Source: Treponema sp.
GTDB lineage: Bacteria > Spirochaetota > Spirochaetia > Treponematales > Treponemataceae
Direction: 5' to 3'
Assembly: GCA_012799545.1 (NCBI GenBank)
Contig: JAAZLA010000222.1
Location: 1 to 8,784 of the forward strand
Length of the DNA stretch: 8,784 nt
Made by a program: the position numbers and the translations under genes. Shown here one piece after another: positions 6,757 through 8,784 of this stretch. Under the pieces are notes generated by a model. The model saw only the letters and a program-made list of their open reading frames with translations, had not been told where the DNA came from and ran no database searches. Within the stretch, counting starts at the first letter, position 1. Every line of letters begins with the position of its first letter.

Positions 6757-7331
6757 ACGAATACTTAAAAATATTTTTATCATCTGCACTTATAGATAAC
6801 GTTGTTTTTATCCAGTTTCTAGCGCTCTGTCCCTTTATTGGTATGACTGCTGATGTGCATAAATCAAATGGTATGGGTGTGGCAACTTCCTTTGTCATGG
6901 TTTTGGCAACGGTTGTAACCTATCCCCTCTATCACTTTGTCTTACTCCCCCTTGATCTTGCGTTTTTACAAACCCTTGTATTTATCTTGGTTATCGCATC
7001 CCTCGTGCAGCTTGTAGAGTATTACCTAAAAAAATCAGCTCCAGCGCTCTATAGTTCAATGGGAGTCTATCTTGCCTTGATAACAACAAACTGTGCAATC
7101 CTCGCGGTTACCTTAAACAGCATTAGCAAGGGATACAACTTCTTAGAATCCATTGTATATTCTCTTGGAACAGCAGTGGGTTTTTTACTCGCAATGGTGC
7201 TTATGGCTGGTATACGACAAAAAGTAAAACTTGCAAAAATACCTGCATTTATAAAGGGAACACCTGTGCTCTTCGTAGCGGCAGGCTTGCTTTCAATGGC
7301 TTTTAGCGGCTTTTCAGGCCTCATAAAATAA
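6753..7331 (+). CDS. rnfA: RnfA, membrane core subunit
   Basis: This is a 192-residue integral membrane protein related to NqrE and paralogous to RnfE, with the opposite membrane topology expected from the family. It opens with the family-typical DNVVFIQFLALCPFIG segment. Cys26 and Cys114 (in TTNCAILAV) are the conserved [2Fe-2S] ligands. Hydrophobic helices span nearly the whole length, ending in a short tail. A good Shine-Dalgarno site (AAGGAG, 6740-6745) lies 7 bases before the ATG, which overlaps the rnfE stop (ATGA). With RnfD and RnfE it forms the membrane electron/ion path. Confidence 0.95.
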   Translation: MNEYLKIFLSSALIDNVVFIQFLALCPFIGMTADVHKSNGMGVATSFVMVLATVVTYPLYHFVLLPLDLAFLQTLVFILVIASLVQLVEYYLKKSAPALYSSMGVYLALITTNCAILAVTLNSISKGYNFLESIVYSLGTAVGFLLAMVLMAGIRQKVKLAKIPAFIKGTPVLFVAAGLLSMAFSGFSGLIK

Positions 7332-7334
7332 GGA
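7330..7334 (+). promoter_or_regulatory. rnfB ribosome binding site overlapping the rnfA stop
   Basis: AAGGA shares its first two bases with the TAA of rnfA and lies 7 bases before ATG 7342. The same 7-base spacing is seen before rnfD, rnfG, rnfE and rnfA, so rnfB is re-initiated by ribosomes leaving rnfA. Confidence 0.7.
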
Positions 7335-7341
7335 AAAAAAG

Positions 7342-8136
7342 ATGATAACTGTCTTATATACATTAGCTGTATCTGCAACACTCGCCTTGCTACTTGGCTT
7401 TTTATTGGGCTTTTTCAAAAAGGTATTTTTTGTAGAAGTAGACCCCAAAATCATGCTTATCAGAGACAGCCTACCTGGTGCAAACTGTGGTGGTTGTGGC
7501 TATCCTGGTTGTGATGCCTTTGCCGAAGCCGTTGCCGCAGGTGAAGCGAACCCATCTGGCTGTACCGCTGGGGGTAAAGATACCGCAGATAAGGTTTGCG
7601 CAATAATGGGTGTAAGCGCTGATGCCCTTGAAACAGTCGCTGTCCTTGCCTGCCAAGGAAGTAAGGACCACGCTGTTGCAAAAGGCAATTACACAGGAGT
7701 AAGCACCTGTCGTTCTGCCCTCATCGGCACAAATGGCATAAAAGTTTGTGAATGGGCTTGCCAAGGTTTTGGCGACTGTGTTACTGTTTGCCTCTTCGAT
7801 GCAATTCACATGGGAGACGATGGTCTTCCCCATGTCGATGAGACAAAGTGTACAGGTTGCGGTATGTGTATCATAGAATGCCCACAAAAACTCTTAGTAC
7901 ACTTCAATAAAACAGATAAAGGTGCCTTTGCTCGCTGTAATAACCGAAACAAAATGATACCACAAATCCTAAAAAACTGTAGCGTCGGTTGTTTTAAGTG
8001 TGGTAAATGCGTGCGTGCGTGCAAATACGATGCGATTCACCTCGTTGATGGTATTCCAGTTGTTGACTATGAAAAATGCACAAGCTGTAATGACTGTGTC
8101 GAAGCTTGTCCTACAAATGTCCTGTATTTACGATAA
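7342..8136 (+). CDS. rnfB: RnfB, iron-sulfur subunit, likely ferredoxin entry point
   Basis: The protein has 264 residues: an N-terminal membrane anchor (about 3-27) followed by a cytoplasmic iron-sulfur domain rich in Cys. The first site is the RnfB-specific GANCGGCGYPGC motif (C49, C52, C57, with C74). Then come C136/C140/C146/C150, C170/C173/C176/C180, C217/C220/C223/C227 (with C213 nearby) and C246/C249/C252/C256, predicting about five [4Fe-4S] clusters. RnfB is thought to take electrons from reduced ferredoxin. The order C-D-G-E-A-B, with rnfB last, is the clostridial-type arrangement rather than the gammaproteobacterial ABCDGE one. The gap after rnfA is only 10 bases, and AAGGA (7330-7334) overlaps the rnfA stop 7 bases before the ATG. 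A terminator follows. Confidence 0.96.
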   Translation: MITVLYTLAVSATLALLLGFLLGFFKKVFFVEVDPKIMLIRDSLPGANCGGCGYPGCDAFAEAVAAGEANPSGCTAGGKDTADKVCAIMGVSADALETVAVLACQGSKDHAVAKGNYTGVSTCRSALIGTNGIKVCEWACQGFGDCVTVCLFDAIHMGDDGLPHVDETKCTGCGMCIIECPQKLLVHFNKTDKGAFARCNNRNKMIPQILKNCSVGCFKCGKCVRACKYDAIHLVDGIPVVDYEKCTSCNDCVEACPTNVLYLR

Positions 8137-8158
8137 ATTTAAACAATACAATAAATAA

Positions 8159-8194
8159 AAAAAGCCCTTAAGACAGAGTCTTTGGGGCTTTTTT
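8159..8194 (+). terminator. Intrinsic terminator of the rnf operon
   Basis: The stem arms are about 8159-8174 and 8178-8194, around an AGA loop (8175-8177). Pairing is continuous except for one T-T mismatch and one G-T wobble: AAGAC pairs with GTCTT, and GCCC with GGGC. The arm ends in a run of six T. It lies 22 bases after the rnfB stop. The matching A-run on the left could also give some termination for minus-strand transcripts, though no minus gene converges here. Confidence 0.9.
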
Positions 8195-8204
8195 CATATA
8201 AACC

Positions 8205-8233
8205 TTGACAATAGCGCCTTTTTCCATCATTAT
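8205..8233 (+). promoter_or_regulatory. Promoter of the 8240 gene, placed for a leaderless start
   Basis: A perfect -35 TTGACA (8205-8210) is followed by a 17-base spacer and CATTAT (8228-8233, 4/6). The ATG (8240) begins seven bases past the -10, exactly as in rnfC. An alternative -10, TATTAT (8231-8236, 5/6), would need a 20-base spacer and would place the start inside the coding region. There is no Shine-Dalgarno sequence. It begins 10 bases after the rnf terminator, so the gene is an independent unit. Confidence 0.5.
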
Positions 8234-8239
8234 TATGGT

Positions 8240-8784
8240 ATGGCTCAACCTGACAATTCCGGTAATTTTTTTCAAAGACTCATTTCTGCTATACTGGGCT
8301 CTTTTGACCCCGAGGCAGAAAAAAAGCGCATTTTGCGTAGTATAGCAAAAGAAGTAAACAAAAGTAAGTTTAAGTTTTATAAACACTCCTCTGGAGATGC
8401 CCAAGTGGGACTTGCTAAGTTTTTTTATGAAATATACAAAAACATTGGTGCGGCACAGGTAATGTTTGAAAGCACACAAAACCCAAATGCCTTCAAACAT
8501 GCGGTTATTGACTTTGTTATGAATGAAAAACAAAGAGAACTCATCGAGTTTTTAAATGAACAAGCTATCCTTGCACTTGCACAAACAATGCCTCCAAATG
8601 AACTTAAGAAAAAAATACAAACTGACCTTGAGACTCTTTCTCAAGAATTCGATATCCAAAAAATACAAAAAATTGATGCTCTGTATACCAAGCTTATGCT
8701 TTTTCAATCTTTTTGCACCTTTGATTTTTATTTTTTACTCAAAAAATTTGATTCAAGTCTTATGGAACGCGACTTTAACTATAT
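8240..8784 (+). CDS. Soluble helical protein of unknown function (3' end beyond window)
   Basis: The reading frame is open from ATG 8240 to the right edge (181 codons), so the C-terminus is missing. No in-frame ATG or GTG lies between the terminator and 8240, so this start is well determined; the next Met is about residue 75. There is no signal peptide and no membrane helix. The composition (many Lys, Glu, Gln, Phe, Leu; stretches such as 98-114 and 120-150 with heptad-like hydrophobics) suggests an alpha-helical cytoplasmic protein. The opening (NFFQRLISAILGSFDPEAEKKR) resembles uncharacterised treponemal proteins that I recall as a DUF5312-type family, but I cannot confirm this without a search. 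No catalytic motif is visible. It is separated from rnfB by a terminator and its own promoter, so a role in the Rnf complex is not implied. Confidence 0.8.
   Translation, partial: MAQPDNSGNFFQRLISAILGSFDPEAEKKRILRSIAKEVNKSKFKFYKHSSGDAQVGLAKFFYEIYKNIGAAQVMFESTQNPNAFKHAVIDFVMNEKQRELIEFLNEQAILALAQTMPPNELKKKIQTDLETLSQEFDIQKIQKIDALYTKLMLFQSFCTFDFYFLLKKFDSSLMERDFNY

Noticed and set aside
3190..8136. Reading the operon as Na+-NQR (nqr) rather than rnf
   Set aside because: RnfB and RnfC with multiple [4Fe-4S] motifs are present and there is no NqrF or NqrA, so this is a true Rnf complex.
8168..8533. A 121-codon minus-strand frame across the terminator and the start of the right-hand gene
   Set aside because: It overlaps the terminator stem and the well-placed 8240 gene on the other strand, and has no Shine-Dalgarno site or family resemblance.

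Overview
The window looks like chromosomal DNA of a treponeme-like spirochete. It has moderately low GC and four transcription blocks. The host call rests on three things: a PorV/UPF0164-like outer-membrane protein in the style of spirochetes, an Rnf operon with a flavinylated D/G pair, and a downstream soluble protein that resembles uncharacterised treponemal proteins. It comes from reading the proteins only; no rRNA or other marker gene is present.

Layout. Positions 1-3034 (minus strand) hold a two-gene unit: an exported beta-barrel-like protein (3034 to 1982), then, overlapping by one base (TAATG), a secreted protein built from FlgD-type Ig-like repeats that runs off the left edge. Positions 3035-3189 are a divergent intergenic region with candidate promoters for both directions and two perfect inverted repeats. 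Positions 3190-8136 (plus strand) hold a complete, tightly packed rnfCDGEAB operon that ends at a strong intrinsic terminator (8159-8194). From 8240 to the right edge is the 5' part of a soluble, probably helical protein of unknown function. No gene-free stretch exceeds 300 bases, and I saw no tRNA, rRNA, CRISPR array, insertion sequence or phage gene.

How the genes work together. RnfB and RnfC are the iron-sulfur electron-input/output subunits at the cytoplasmic face. RnfA, RnfE and RnfD form the membrane core, and RnfG carries a covalent flavin on the outer face. Together they would couple reduced ferredoxin and NAD+ to ion pumping. The flavin transferase ApbE/Ftp needed to mature RnfD and RnfG is not in the window. 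The minus-strand pair is unrelated to Rnf and probably makes an outer-membrane or surface module.

Most of the window is conventional. The points most worth a second look are: (1) rnfC and the 8240 gene both lack a Shine-Dalgarno sequence and both have a sigma70-like promoter placed so that transcription should start at the A of the ATG, which suggests leaderless mRNAs; (2) RnfD carries two copies of its flavinylation-type motif eleven residues apart; (3) a barrel protein is translationally coupled to a multi-Ig protein.
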